DNA of 20,463 nucleotides from NCBI GenBank assembly GCA_020029455.1, contig JAIBJH010000018.1, positions 1 to 20,463 on the forward strand, in the 5' to 3' direction. Every line of letters begins with the position of its first letter. The first letter of the stretch is position 1. Positions 14,487-20,463 of the stretch are shown piece by piece. Source of the DNA: Hyphomicrobiales bacterium. Lineage in GTDB: Bacteria; Pseudomonadota; Alphaproteobacteria; Rhizobiales; Aestuariivirgaceae. The translations under genes and the position numbers were made by a program. The notes beneath the pieces were generated by a model. It worked only from the letters and a program-made list of their open reading frames with translations. It had not been told where the DNA came from and ran no database searches.

Positions 14487-15053
14487 ATGGCAAAATCGAG
14501 CAAACCCGCGGCCAAGGCTGCCAAGAAACCCGATGCGGCGCAGGCACCCGCCAACGGTACCGCTGCAACGGCGGCCTCTGCAGAGGTCCTGCAAGCACCG
14601 GCTTCGGCGCCAGGCCAGCAGCCTTCTCTCAAGATCCTCGGGCAATATCTCAAGGATTTCAGCTTTGAAAACCCCAATGCGCCGCAATCCCTGGCGCCGC
14701 AGCAACAGCAGCCTGACATTAATATCGCGGTCAACGTTAACGCCAGGAATATGGCGCCTAACGACTTCGAAGTGGAACTTCACCTCGATGCCAAGGCGAG
14801 CGGTGGTGGAAAGATCATCTTTGCTGCGGAACTGGTCTATGCCGGCATTTTCAGGTTGGAGAATTTTCCCCCGAACCTGCTACAGGCGGCGGCTCTCATC
14901 GAATGCCCCAAAATCCTGTTTCCCTTTGCACGGCAAATCATGGCCGATGCCACGCGCAACGGCGGCTTTCCGCCGCTGATGCTCGATCCCATAGATTTTC
15001 TGGCCATGTATCAGAAACGCCTGCGCGCACAGCAGCAGCCGGCGCAGGCCTAA
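14487..15053 (+). CDS. secB: Export chaperone SecB
   Basis: SecB is a cytoplasmic tetramer that keeps preproteins unfolded and delivers them to SecA. This 188-residue form is longer than the usual 150-165, because of a low-complexity Ala/Lys/Pro/Gln N-terminus (about residues 1-45). The core starts near PSLKILGQYLKDFSFENPNA and ends with FPPLMLDPIDFLAMYQKR, both strong SecB signatures; ALIECPKILFPFARQI is the conserved helix. ATG 14487 has GAGAGG five bases upstream. It may serve Sec-dependent precursors, including the T2SS secretin and cargo. Its end overlaps the convergent dnaQ stop by 4 bases. Confidence 0.95.
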   Translation: MAKSSKPAAKAAKKPDAAQAPANGTAATAASAEVLQAPASAPGQQPSLKILGQYLKDFSFENPNAPQSLAPQQQQPDINIAVNVNARNMAPNDFEVELHLDAKASGGGKIIFAAELVYAGIFRLENFPPNLLQAAALIECPKILFPFARQIMADATRNGGFPPLMLDPIDFLAMYQKRLRAQQQPAQA

Positions 15054-15745
15054 CTTTCACGCCATAAGGCCTTAGGCCCCAGGTTCTCCACCAGCCTGTC
15101 ATGGGCGAGGCGCTCTTCCTCTGAGAGCCGCGAAGGCAACGGCCGCTCTCTTTCCCGCCGCACCACCGATGCGTTCCAGGAGGTTTCCATCCTGGCATTT
15201 GGCCGCTGTTGCTGCGTGAGGCCGAGAGCTGTCTGCCGGCCGCCGATCAGCTCAAGATAGACCTCGGCCAGCAGTTCTGAATCGAGAAGCGCGCCATGCT
15301 TGCTGCGCCTTGAGAGATCGATGCCGTAGCGCTTGCACAAGGCATCAAGGCTGTTGGGCGCCATGGGGTGTTTCTGGCGCGCCAGTTGCAAGGTATCGGT
15401 GACGCGCGCCATGTCCAATGCGTTCTGTCCGGCGCGGCCCAGTTCATGATTGATGAAGGCCATGTCGAAGGAAGCATTGTGGATCACCAGCGGCGCATCC
15501 TGCAGGAACTCCAGGAAGTCAGTGACCACGTCCCTGAACAAGGGCTTTCCCTTCAGGAATGCCGCCGTGATGCCATGAACCGCCTCAGCCTCCTTCGGCA
15601 TATCGCGCTCGGGATTGAGGTAGACATGGAAAGTACGTGCGCTTGGCACATGGTTGATGAGTTCAATGGCGCCGATCTCGACAATGCGGTGACCTTCGAG
15701 GGGCGACAGCCCGGTTGTTTCTGTATCGAGAACGATCTGCCGCAT
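15050..15745 (-). CDS. dnaQ: DNA polymerase III epsilon subunit (3'-5' proofreading exonuclease)
   Basis: This 231-residue DEDDh exonuclease provides proofreading for the replicative polymerase. Exo I is LDTETTG with D7 and E9; Exo II has D94 in NASFDMAFINHE; Exo III has H150 and D155 in HGALLDSELLAEVY. The C-terminal tail beyond about residue 180 is the segment that normally binds the alpha subunit. Its ATG overlaps the coaE stop as TGATG. The coaE-dnaQ pair is conserved in Alphaproteobacteria and, as here, lies near the origin. Confidence 0.95.
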   Translation of the reverse strand: MRQIVLDTETTGLSPLEGHRIVEIGAIELINHVPSARTFHVYLNPERDMPKEAEAVHGITAAFLKGKPLFRDVVTDFLEFLQDAPLVIHNASFDMAFINHELGRAGQNALDMARVTDTLQLARQKHPMAPNSLDALCKRYGIDLSRRSKHGALLDSELLAEVYLELIGGRQTALGLTQQQRPNARMETSWNASVVRRERERPLPSRLSEEERLAHDRLVENLGPKALWRES

Positions 15746-16344
15746 CAGATTTCCTTCTTCTCCACCATGATCTGATTGAGCACATTCAGCGTCTTCTTTT
15801 CAAGTTCCACCAGGCTTCCGTTATTTTCAATGACGTGGCTCGCGCGCTTGCGCTTTTCGCTATCCGGCATCTGGCGCGCCAGAATGTGGCGGAGTTTTTC
15901 TTCTGTCATACCCTTGCGGGTAAGGCCCCATTGGCGCTGCCTCTCTTCCGGTGCGGACACGACAATCACAGCATCGAAGGTAGAAGGATTTTCCGTCTCG
16001 AACAGCAAGGGAATGTCGAGAACCACGGTGCCTGCAGCTTTTTTTCGTTGCTCGGAAATGAACGCCGCTTGGCGTGCCTTGACCAGCGGGTGGATTATCG
16101 CCTCGAGGCGCCGGAGTTTTTGAGGTGCGCCCAACACCATGTTTGAAAGCACGTCGCGCTGGACAATATTGCCTTTCACTGCGGCGGCGAATTCGTTGCG
16201 TAAGACCTCAGCCCCGCTGCCGTCGGCGTAGATGCCATGGACCACCGCATCGGATTCGAGTACCGGCACACCATGCTCCTTGAGAATGCGAGCTACTTCG
16301 CTCTTGCCCATGGCGATTGAGCCGGTGAGGCCGATGATTTTCAC
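15745..16344 (-). CDS. coaE: Dephospho-CoA kinase
   Basis: This 199-residue enzyme phosphorylates the 3'-hydroxyl of dephospho-CoA, the last step of coenzyme A synthesis. The P-loop is GSIAMGKS (8-15), preceded by MKIIGLT. Further markers are ESDAVVH (CoA-site Asp), HPLVKARQ, LDIPLLFE, and the lid region RQRQWGLTRKGMTEEKLRHI. GTG 16344 overlaps the aroE stop by 4 bases (GTGA), so translation is probably coupled in the maf-aroE-coaE-dnaQ operon. Confidence 0.95.
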   Translation of the reverse strand: MKIIGLTGSIAMGKSEVARILKEHGVPVLESDAVVHGIYADGSGAEVLRNEFAAAVKGNIVQRDVLSNMVLGAPQKLRRLEAIIHPLVKARQAAFISEQRKKAAGTVVLDIPLLFETENPSTFDAVIVVSAPEERQRQWGLTRKGMTEEKLRHILARQMPDSEKRKRASHVIENNGSLVELEKKTLNVLNQIMVEKKEI

Positions 16345-17180
16345 AGGGTTTGCCCTTCTTCGATATCGCGCGCCACCAGATCATGCAGTTCCTGCGTCAC
16401 CTCCGGGCGACGGCCGAACCATTTCTCAAATCCCAGCACGGCCTGATACAGCAGCATGCCAAGGCCCGGCACAATTGTGTGACCGTAAGCTTTTGCTTGT
16501 TGCAGAATTGGCGTGACCAGCGGGACATAGACAATGTCCGAGACAATCTTCTTTTGTGAAATCTCTTTGAAGGGAAAATCCAGTTGAGGCGTTCCGGAAA
16601 AGCCTGCGGATGTGGTGTTGACGATCACATCGGCAATGCGCGCCGCATCAATAAGCGCATCCCCGGCTACCGCACTCACTTTTTCACCAAACTGTTGCGA
16701 CAGTGCCTCGGCGCGTTGCGCTGTGCGGTTCCACACTGTCACTCCTTCGACTTTACGCCGCAAGAGACCTGCCATAACAGCGCGGGCCGATCCACCGGCA
16801 CCAAGGACAAGTACTTTCTGTCCCGCCCAGGCAAAGCCTTTCACGGTGGCTGTGACATTATCGGCGAAGCCCGTGCCGTCGGTTGAGGTTCCGACAAGGT
16901 TCGTGCCTTCCCAGTAAATGGTGTTTACCGATCCTGAAATTCGCGCCTCATCCTCCACTCGATCAAGATGGACGAGTGTAGTTTCCTTGTGCGGCAGGGT
17001 TATGTTACAGCCAACAAATTCTCCGTTCCGGATGCGCGCAAAGAATTTTTCAAGGTCTGCAGGGGCAACGGCGATCCGCTCGTAACTACCGGCGATGCCG
17101 TAGCGCTGGAGCCAATAATTGTGGATCAATGGTGACCTTGAGTGGGAAATGGGCCAGCCTATGACGCAAGCTTTCTTCAT
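16341..17180 (-). CDS. aroE: Shikimate dehydrogenase (NADP+)
   Basis: This 279-residue enzyme reduces 3-dehydroshikimate to shikimate in aromatic amino-acid synthesis. Substrate-binding SHSRSPLIHN starts at residue 12. The catalytic pair is K65 (NITLPHKE) and D101 (STDGTGF), with N86 also in place. The NADP site has GAGGSARAV (127-135) and NRT (151-153), the Arg of which favours NADPH. Its ATG overlaps the maf stop (ATGA). The order maf-aroE-coaE-dnaQ is typical of Alphaproteobacteria. Confidence 0.96.
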   Translation of the reverse strand: MKKACVIGWPISHSRSPLIHNYWLQRYGIAGSYERIAVAPADLEKFFARIRNGEFVGCNITLPHKETTLVHLDRVEDEARISGSVNTIYWEGTNLVGTSTDGTGFADNVTATVKGFAWAGQKVLVLGAGGSARAVMAGLLRRKVEGVTVWNRTAQRAEALSQQFGEKVSAVAGDALIDAARIADVIVNTTSAGFSGTPQLDFPFKEISQKKIVSDIVYVPLVTPILQQAKAYGHTIVPGLGMLLYQAVLGFEKWFGRRPEVTQELHDLVARDIEEGQTL

Positions 17181-17752
17181 GCGGGAAGCAACTTTCGGGA
17201 GCGTAGGAATTCAAGAAGCGGCAGAAGTGGAATGCCCTGAATGGTGAAGCTGTCGCCATCAATCTTGTCGAACAGCTGGATGCCTGCCCCCTCGATCTTG
17301 TAGCCGCCAACGCAGGAGAGAACGTCACCGCCATTCCGGGCGAGGTAGTCTTCGAGAAACATATCGCTGAACTGGCGCATTTTCAAAGTGGCGGTCGAGA
17401 CATGTAAGAAGATGACTTTGCCTTCTTGAACACAGGCGAAGCTTGCGTGCAAGGCGTGGGCCCTCCCACGAAGTTCCTGAAGCTGAAGCTTCAATTCTTC
17501 GATGTTTCGTGCCTTGGAGAAAAGCTTGCGATCGCATTCCAGTACTTGGTCCGATCCGATAATAAGATCTCCAGGCTCCACCTCAGTGATCGACAGAGCC
17601 TTTTCGGTGGAAAGCCGCTGCGCAACATCATAGGGAGCTTCCAATCCATCGCAATGCCGTTCCACGGCACGATGGGCCCGGCTCTCGAAGAAGAGGCCTG
17701 CTGCTTTCAGAAGACGTATGCGTGCCGGACTTTCCGATGCCAGAATGATCAT
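17177..17752 (-). CDS. maf: Maf-family nucleoside triphosphate pyrophosphatase
   Basis: This 191-residue Maf/YceF/YhdE-family protein is a probable house-cleaning enzyme that hydrolyses modified or non-canonical nucleoside triphosphates. The start is LASESPARIRLL, the family signature. The catalytic Asp is D68 in IIGSDQVLE, and the C-terminal part has GGYKIEGAGIQLFDKIDGD. The Gln in GSDQV and the Glu in LASESPA group it with YceF-like members. ATG 17752 is preceded by a perfect palindrome that contains its AGGA ribosome site. It is divergent from hemE across the putative origin. Confidence 0.93.
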   Translation of the reverse strand: MIILASESPARIRLLKAAGLFFESRAHRAVERHCDGLEAPYDVAQRLSTEKALSITEVEPGDLIIGSDQVLECDRKLFSKARNIEELKLQLQELRGRAHALHASFACVQEGKVIFLHVSTATLKMRQFSDMFLEDYLARNGGDVLSCVGGYKIEGAGIQLFDKIDGDSFTIQGIPLLPLLEFLRSRKLLPA

Positions 17753-17768
17753 GGGTTAGTCCTAACCC
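17753..17768. promoter_or_regulatory. Perfect palindrome overlapping the maf ribosome-binding site
   Basis: GGGTTAGTCCTAACCC consists of 7-base arms around a 2-base centre and directly abuts the maf start codon. In the maf mRNA it can form a 6-base stem whose GGAC loop contains most of the AGGA ribosome site. It could be a translational switch or a protein operator at the origin edge. Confidence 0.5.
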
Positions 17769-17803
17769 TCCGCGGGAACTTTGGAAAACTACGTTGAGAA
17801 GGC

Positions 17804-17812
17804 TGTGGATAG
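17804..17812 (-). promoter_or_regulatory. DnaA box, 1 mismatch
   Basis: On the minus strand it reads CTATCCACA, one difference from TTATCCACA. A weaker relative, TTGCCCACA, follows at 17815-17823 in the same orientation, giving two copies 11 bases apart. Confidence 0.5.
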
Positions 17813-17912
17813 GCTGTGGGCAAAGTACAAGATGATTCAGAAGATGCCTTGCCGGGACGGCTAAGCGGTAACGGGGCAGCCAAACTATCCATTGAAACTG
17901 AATTATCTCAGG

Positions 17913-17940
17913 CTGGCACGGGGAGTCTGATAGCTATAAT
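17913..17940 (+). promoter_or_regulatory. Probable hemE promoter inside the origin region
   Basis: A perfect TATAAT (17935-17940) is preceded, after 16 bases, by CTGGCA (17913-17918), a 4 of 6 match to TTGACA. It would give a hemE leader of just over 100 bases that crosses the two abutting DnaA boxes, so initiation and hemE transcription could interfere. Confidence 0.45.
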
Positions 17941-17999
17941 TCTTGAGTAATATCAAAGTGATTTTCTCGAGGGGTCTTTGCTGCTAGTGCTGCCTCACA

Positions 18000-18017
18000 T
18001 TTTCCACGTTATCCACA
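18000..18017 (+). promoter_or_regulatory. Two abutting DnaA boxes, one perfect
   Basis: TTTTCCACG (18000-18008; one mismatch to TTWTNCACA) runs directly into TTATCCACA (18009-18017; perfect high-affinity box) in the same orientation. They end 37 bases before the hemE start. Confidence 0.75.
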
Positions 18018-18054
18018 CCCCAACATCATCATCAAATAGGATTCTCTTTTCTTC

Positions 18055-19083
18055 ATGAAGCCACTTCTCGATGTTCTGCAAGGCAAGTCGCCATCGAGGC
18101 GGCCGGTGTGGCTTATGAGACAGGCTGGACGGTATCTGCCTGAGTACCGGGAGGTGAGGAGGAAGGCTGGTTCGTTTCTTGACCTGTGCTACTCGCCCAG
18201 TTTGGCAGCGGAGGTAACGCTTCAGCCCTTGCGGCGTTTTGATCTCGATGCGGCAATTCTGTTTTCCGACATTCTCGTGGTGCCCCAGGCCATGGGGCTT
18301 ATGCTCGATTTTGTCGAGAACGAGGGACCGAAACTTGAGACTGTCAATGACAGTAGCGGCGTGAAGAGGCTTGATGCAGCTAATGCGGCGACCAGTCTCG
18401 GCAAGGTCTATGAGACTGTGTCACTGGTTCGGCAGCAACTCGACTGGCGGGTGGGGTTGATCGGATTCTGCGGCGGTGCTTGGACTGTTGCGAGCTATAT
18501 GATCGAAGGTGGCAGCTCGGACCGAAAGCGGGCTTTGGCCGTTGCCGCGCGTGGTGAGGTTTGGTTTGGCGACCTCATGGAGAAAGTTATCGAGGTCTCG
18601 GTGGAGTATCTGTGCCGGCAGGTGGAGGCTGGGGCCGAGGCCTTGCAGATCTTTGATAGCTGGGCAGGTGATGTTCCGGCAGTGCTGCGAGAGGCTGTTG
18701 TTCTCGCACCTTCACGGAAAATCATTGATGGCGTGCGGGCACGGCATCATGATGTGCCGGTGATCCTCTTTGCTAGAGGACTTGGGCGTGGCCATGCTGA
18801 TGCGGCGCGTTATTGCGCGCCAAATGCGATGGGCGTGGAACAGGGTGTGAGCCTCAGTGAGTTGTCGGTACAGCTTGGAGAGGGCGTTGCCGTGCAAGGC
18901 AATCTGGAGCCGGAAAAGTTGCTGTCAGGAGAGAAGGAATTCTGCGGGGCGGTCCAGGCTGTGTTGGAGGATGCGCCAAAGGGGCGGCATATCTTCAATT
19001 TGGGTCATGGGATTCTTCCGAGCGTTGCGCCTGAGCGCGTGACCGAGCTCGTCAGGCTGATCAGGGAACACGACGGTGTTTGA
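18055..19083 (+). CDS. hemE: Uroporphyrinogen decarboxylase
   Basis: This 342-residue cytoplasmic enzyme decarboxylates the four acetate side chains of uroporphyrinogen III to give coproporphyrinogen III in heme synthesis. Signatures: RPVWLMRQAGRYLPEYRE (16-33), the catalytic Asp D72 in FSDILV, GFCGGAWTVASYMIEGG, and the C-terminal FNLGHGILP. Where many members have GAPWT, this one has GGAWT. ATG 18055 has AGGA about 13 bases upstream. hemJ overlaps its end by 8 bases. Placement next to the origin is typical of Alphaproteobacteria. Confidence 0.97.
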   Translation: MKPLLDVLQGKSPSRRPVWLMRQAGRYLPEYREVRRKAGSFLDLCYSPSLAAEVTLQPLRRFDLDAAILFSDILVVPQAMGLMLDFVENEGPKLETVNDSSGVKRLDAANAATSLGKVYETVSLVRQQLDWRVGLIGFCGGAWTVASYMIEGGSSDRKRALAVAARGEVWFGDLMEKVIEVSVEYLCRQVEAGAEALQIFDSWAGDVPAVLREAVVLAPSRKIIDGVRARHHDVPVILFARGLGRGHADAARYCAPNAMGVEQGVSLSELSVQLGEGVAVQGNLEPEKLLSGEKEFCGAVQAVLEDAPKGRHIFNLGHGILPSVAPERVTELVRLIREHDGV

Positions 19084-19501
19084 GTGGATCAAGGCCCTGC
19101 ATGTGCTTGCCGTCATCTCTTGGATGGCGGGGCTGCTCTATTTGCCGCGGCTCATGGTTTATCATTGCGAGACCACCGTCGGCAGCGCTGAGGACGGACG
19201 ATTCAAGGGGATGGAGCGCCGGCTGATGCGAGCGATTATGGACCCTGCCAGTCTTGTGGCGCTGGTAAGCGGCGTATGGCTGGCCTGGCAGGCCGGGTAT
19301 GGCTGGAGCGATGCGTGGTTCATTCTCAAACTTGCAGCTGTTCTGGGGCTGCTGGCCGTTCACGGACTGCTCGGATGGCATCGGCGGCAGTTTGCTGACG
19401 GATGGAGGCAGTATCCGGCGCGGTATTTCAGGTTGCTGAATGAGGTGCCAACGGCGCTGATGATTGTGGTGGTGGTGATGGTGATCGTGAAGCCGTTTTA
19501 G
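19076..19501 (+). CDS. hemJ: Protoporphyrinogen IX oxidase HemJ
   Basis: This 141-residue membrane protein oxidises protoporphyrinogen IX to protoporphyrin IX, replacing HemG or HemY in many Alphaproteobacteria and cyanobacteria. Four hydrophobic segments are visible. The functionally important His (H9 in IKALHVLAVISWMAGL) and Lys (K85 in WFILKLAAVLG) are both present; YLPRLMVYH is another family mark. It starts at GTG 19076 within the end of hemE, so it is probably coupled to it. With hemE it supplies two steps of heme synthesis. No terminator is obvious between it and rho. Confidence 0.93.
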   Translation: MFEWIKALHVLAVISWMAGLLYLPRLMVYHCETTVGSAEDGRFKGMERRLMRAIMDPASLVALVSGVWLAWQAGYGWSDAWFILKLAAVLGLLAVHGLLGWHRRQFADGWRQYPARYFRLLNEVPTALMIVVVVMVIVKPF

Positions 19502-19592
19502 CGATAGACGGTGCGCTGCTCACTTTCGGCTTTGCAAATCCGCCGATCTCTGTTAGGGAAATCAGGTCCCATTCGTGGACGGCCCCTCCCCT

Positions 19593-19604
19593 TGTTCCGG
19601 AACA
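19593..19604. promoter_or_regulatory. 12-base perfect palindrome upstream of rho
   Basis: TGTTCCGGAACA lies 45 bases before the rho start in the 147-base hemJ-rho gap. It could be an operator for a dimeric regulator. It does not match the alphaproteobacterial LexA spacing (GTTC-N7-GTTC). Confidence 0.35.
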
Positions 19605-19648
19605 TCGCAGCATTCGTGCCTAGCACCGGACCATCATAAAGAATTCAC

Positions 19649-20463
19649 ATGACCGAAACATCCGAGATCAAGGAGATTAAACTCTCCGAACTGAAGCGCA
19701 AAACCGCAGCGGAGCTTGTTGTTCAAGCCGAAGAGCTGCAGGTTGAAAATGCCAGCGCGCTGCGCAAGCAGGAACTACTTTTCGCCATCCTCAAGAACCT
19801 TGCTGCCCGTGGCACGGAGATTATGGGCGAAGGCGTAATTGAAGTATTGCAAGACGGTTTCGGCTTTATCCGTTCGGCGGAAGCAAATTACCTCGCTGGC
19901 CCCGACGACATTTACGTGAGCCCGAGCCAGATCCGCAAATTCGCGTTGCGCACCGGCGATACCATCGAAGGCCAGATCAGGAGCCCCAAGGACGGCGAGC
20001 GCTATTTCGCCCTCGTCAAGGTCAACACGATCAATTTCGAGAACCCGGAAAAGGTCAAGCACAAGGTCCATTTCGACAACCTGACACCGCTCTATCCCGA
20101 TGAGCGGCTGGAAATGGAAACCAGTGACCCGACGCGGAAGGATATGTCTGCCCGTGTCATCGACATCGTGGCGCCGCTCGGCAAGGGCCAACGCGGCCTC
20201 ATCGTGGCCCCGCCGCGCACCGGTAAAACGGTCATTTTGCAGAACATCGCGCATTCCATCACCAGCAATCATCCCGAGTGCTACCTCATCGTTCTCCTGA
20301 TCGACGAGCGCCCGGAAGAAGTGACAGATATGCAGCGGTCGGTGAAGGGTGAGGTTGTGAGCTCGACATTCGATGAGCCAGCCTCGCGTCACGTGCAGGT
20401 TGCCGAAATGGTGATCGAGAAGGCCAAGCGCCTGGTGGAGCATGGCCGCGACGTGGTGATCCT
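19649..20463 (+). CDS. rho: Transcription termination factor Rho (N-terminal 271 residues, runs off right edge)
   Basis: Rho is the hexameric RNA helicase that ends transcription at untranslated RNA. The ATG at 19649 opens a frame that continues to the window edge; the missing C-terminal part is about 150 residues. Visible: N-terminal helical domain (ELKRKTAAELVVQAEEL), the cold-shock-like RNA-binding domain with DGFGFIRS (69-76), then the ATPase core with Walker A APPRTGKT (187-194) and the DERPEEVTDM segment (209-218). No strong ribosome site is seen before the ATG. hemJ-rho adjacency is common in Hyphomicrobiales. Confidence 0.96.
   Translation, partial: MTETSEIKEIKLSELKRKTAAELVVQAEELQVENASALRKQELLFAILKNLAARGTEIMGEGVIEVLQDGFGFIRSAEANYLAGPDDIYVSPSQIRKFALRTGDTIEGQIRSPKDGERYFALVKVNTINFENPEKVKHKVHFDNLTPLYPDERLEMETSDPTRKDMSARVIDIVAPLGKGQRGLIVAPPRTGKTVILQNIAHSITSNHPECYLIVLLIDERPEEVTDMQRSVKGEVVSSTFDEPASRHVQVAEMVIEKAKRLVEHGRDVVI

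Larger units (their letters stand above)
17753..18054. other. Putative chromosomal replication origin (oriC) between maf and hemE
   Basis: This is a 302-base gene-free region. Seen in sequence: DnaA boxes TTATCCACA (18009-18017), TTTTCCACG (18000-18008, abutting) and, on the other strand, CTATCCACA (17804-17812); an AT-rich stretch at about 17928-17966; three GANTC sites (17834, 17923, 18040), possible CcrM methylation targets; and a hemE promoter. Known: in Caulobacter and several other Alphaproteobacteria the origin lies next to hemE. Genes on both sides run mostly outward, as expected at an origin. I found no full CtrA site (TTAA-N7-TTAA) here. The call combines synteny and motifs and has not been tested by GC skew. 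Confidence 0.72.

Noticed and set aside
17936..17950. ATAA-N7-GTAA in the origin region as a CtrA site
   Set aside because: It matches only 6 of 8 consensus positions in an AT-rich stretch, and overlaps the -10 element, so chance similarity is likely.
19775..20443. A 222-codon open frame on the strand opposite rho
   Set aside because: It is antisense to a strongly conserved rho coding sequence and has no recognisable domain; a shadow of codon bias.

Overview
The window looks like an origin-proximal stretch of the chromosome of an alphaproteobacterium, most likely of the order Hyphomicrobiales (Rhizobiales). The right-hand 8 kb carries the conserved core block rho-hemJ-hemE / maf-aroE-coaE-dnaQ / secB / Tim44-family adaptor-Smr-HTH. 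In many alphaproteobacteria this neighbourhood surrounds the replication origin, which lies next to hemE. The 302-base gap between maf and hemE (17753-18054) holds a perfect DnaA box, an abutting near-consensus box, a third near-consensus box, an AT-rich stretch and a good -10 element. I read it as the probable oriC.

The left-hand 12 kb is dominated by a type II secretion system (T2SS), laid out in four blocks of alternating strand: gspO-gspG (+, 1762-2687); gspE-F-H-I-J (-, 6945 down to 2697); gspL-M-C-like-D (+, 7085-11501); and a lone gspK (-, 12375-11491). Within blocks most genes overlap by 1-11 bases, so they are probably translationally coupled. Together they cover the secretin, inner-membrane clamp, assembly platform, ATPase, all five pseudopilins and the prepilin peptidase. 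The secretin carries its own lipobox, which may replace a separate pilotin.

The most notable lesion is in gspF. A single in-frame TAA (4655-4657) cuts an otherwise full-length 404-codon frame between its two homologous halves. It may be a nonsense mutation, a sequencing error, or a genuinely two-piece platform protein like the TadB/TadC pair of Tad pili.

At the far left, divergent from the T2SS block, is the start of a large exported SpvB/Rhs-type protein (1-1295, minus strand, running off the edge) and a small secreted protein with two cysteines (1414-1743). Both carry Sec signal peptides and sit beside the T2SS, so they are reasonable candidates for its cargo, though this is inference from position.

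Genes on either side of the putative origin mostly point away from it: maf, aroE, coaE, dnaQ, timA, smr and the HTH gene leftward, and hemE, hemJ and rho rightward. This fits bidirectional replication from 17.8-18.0 kb. I saw no tRNA, rRNA, CRISPR array or insertion sequence.
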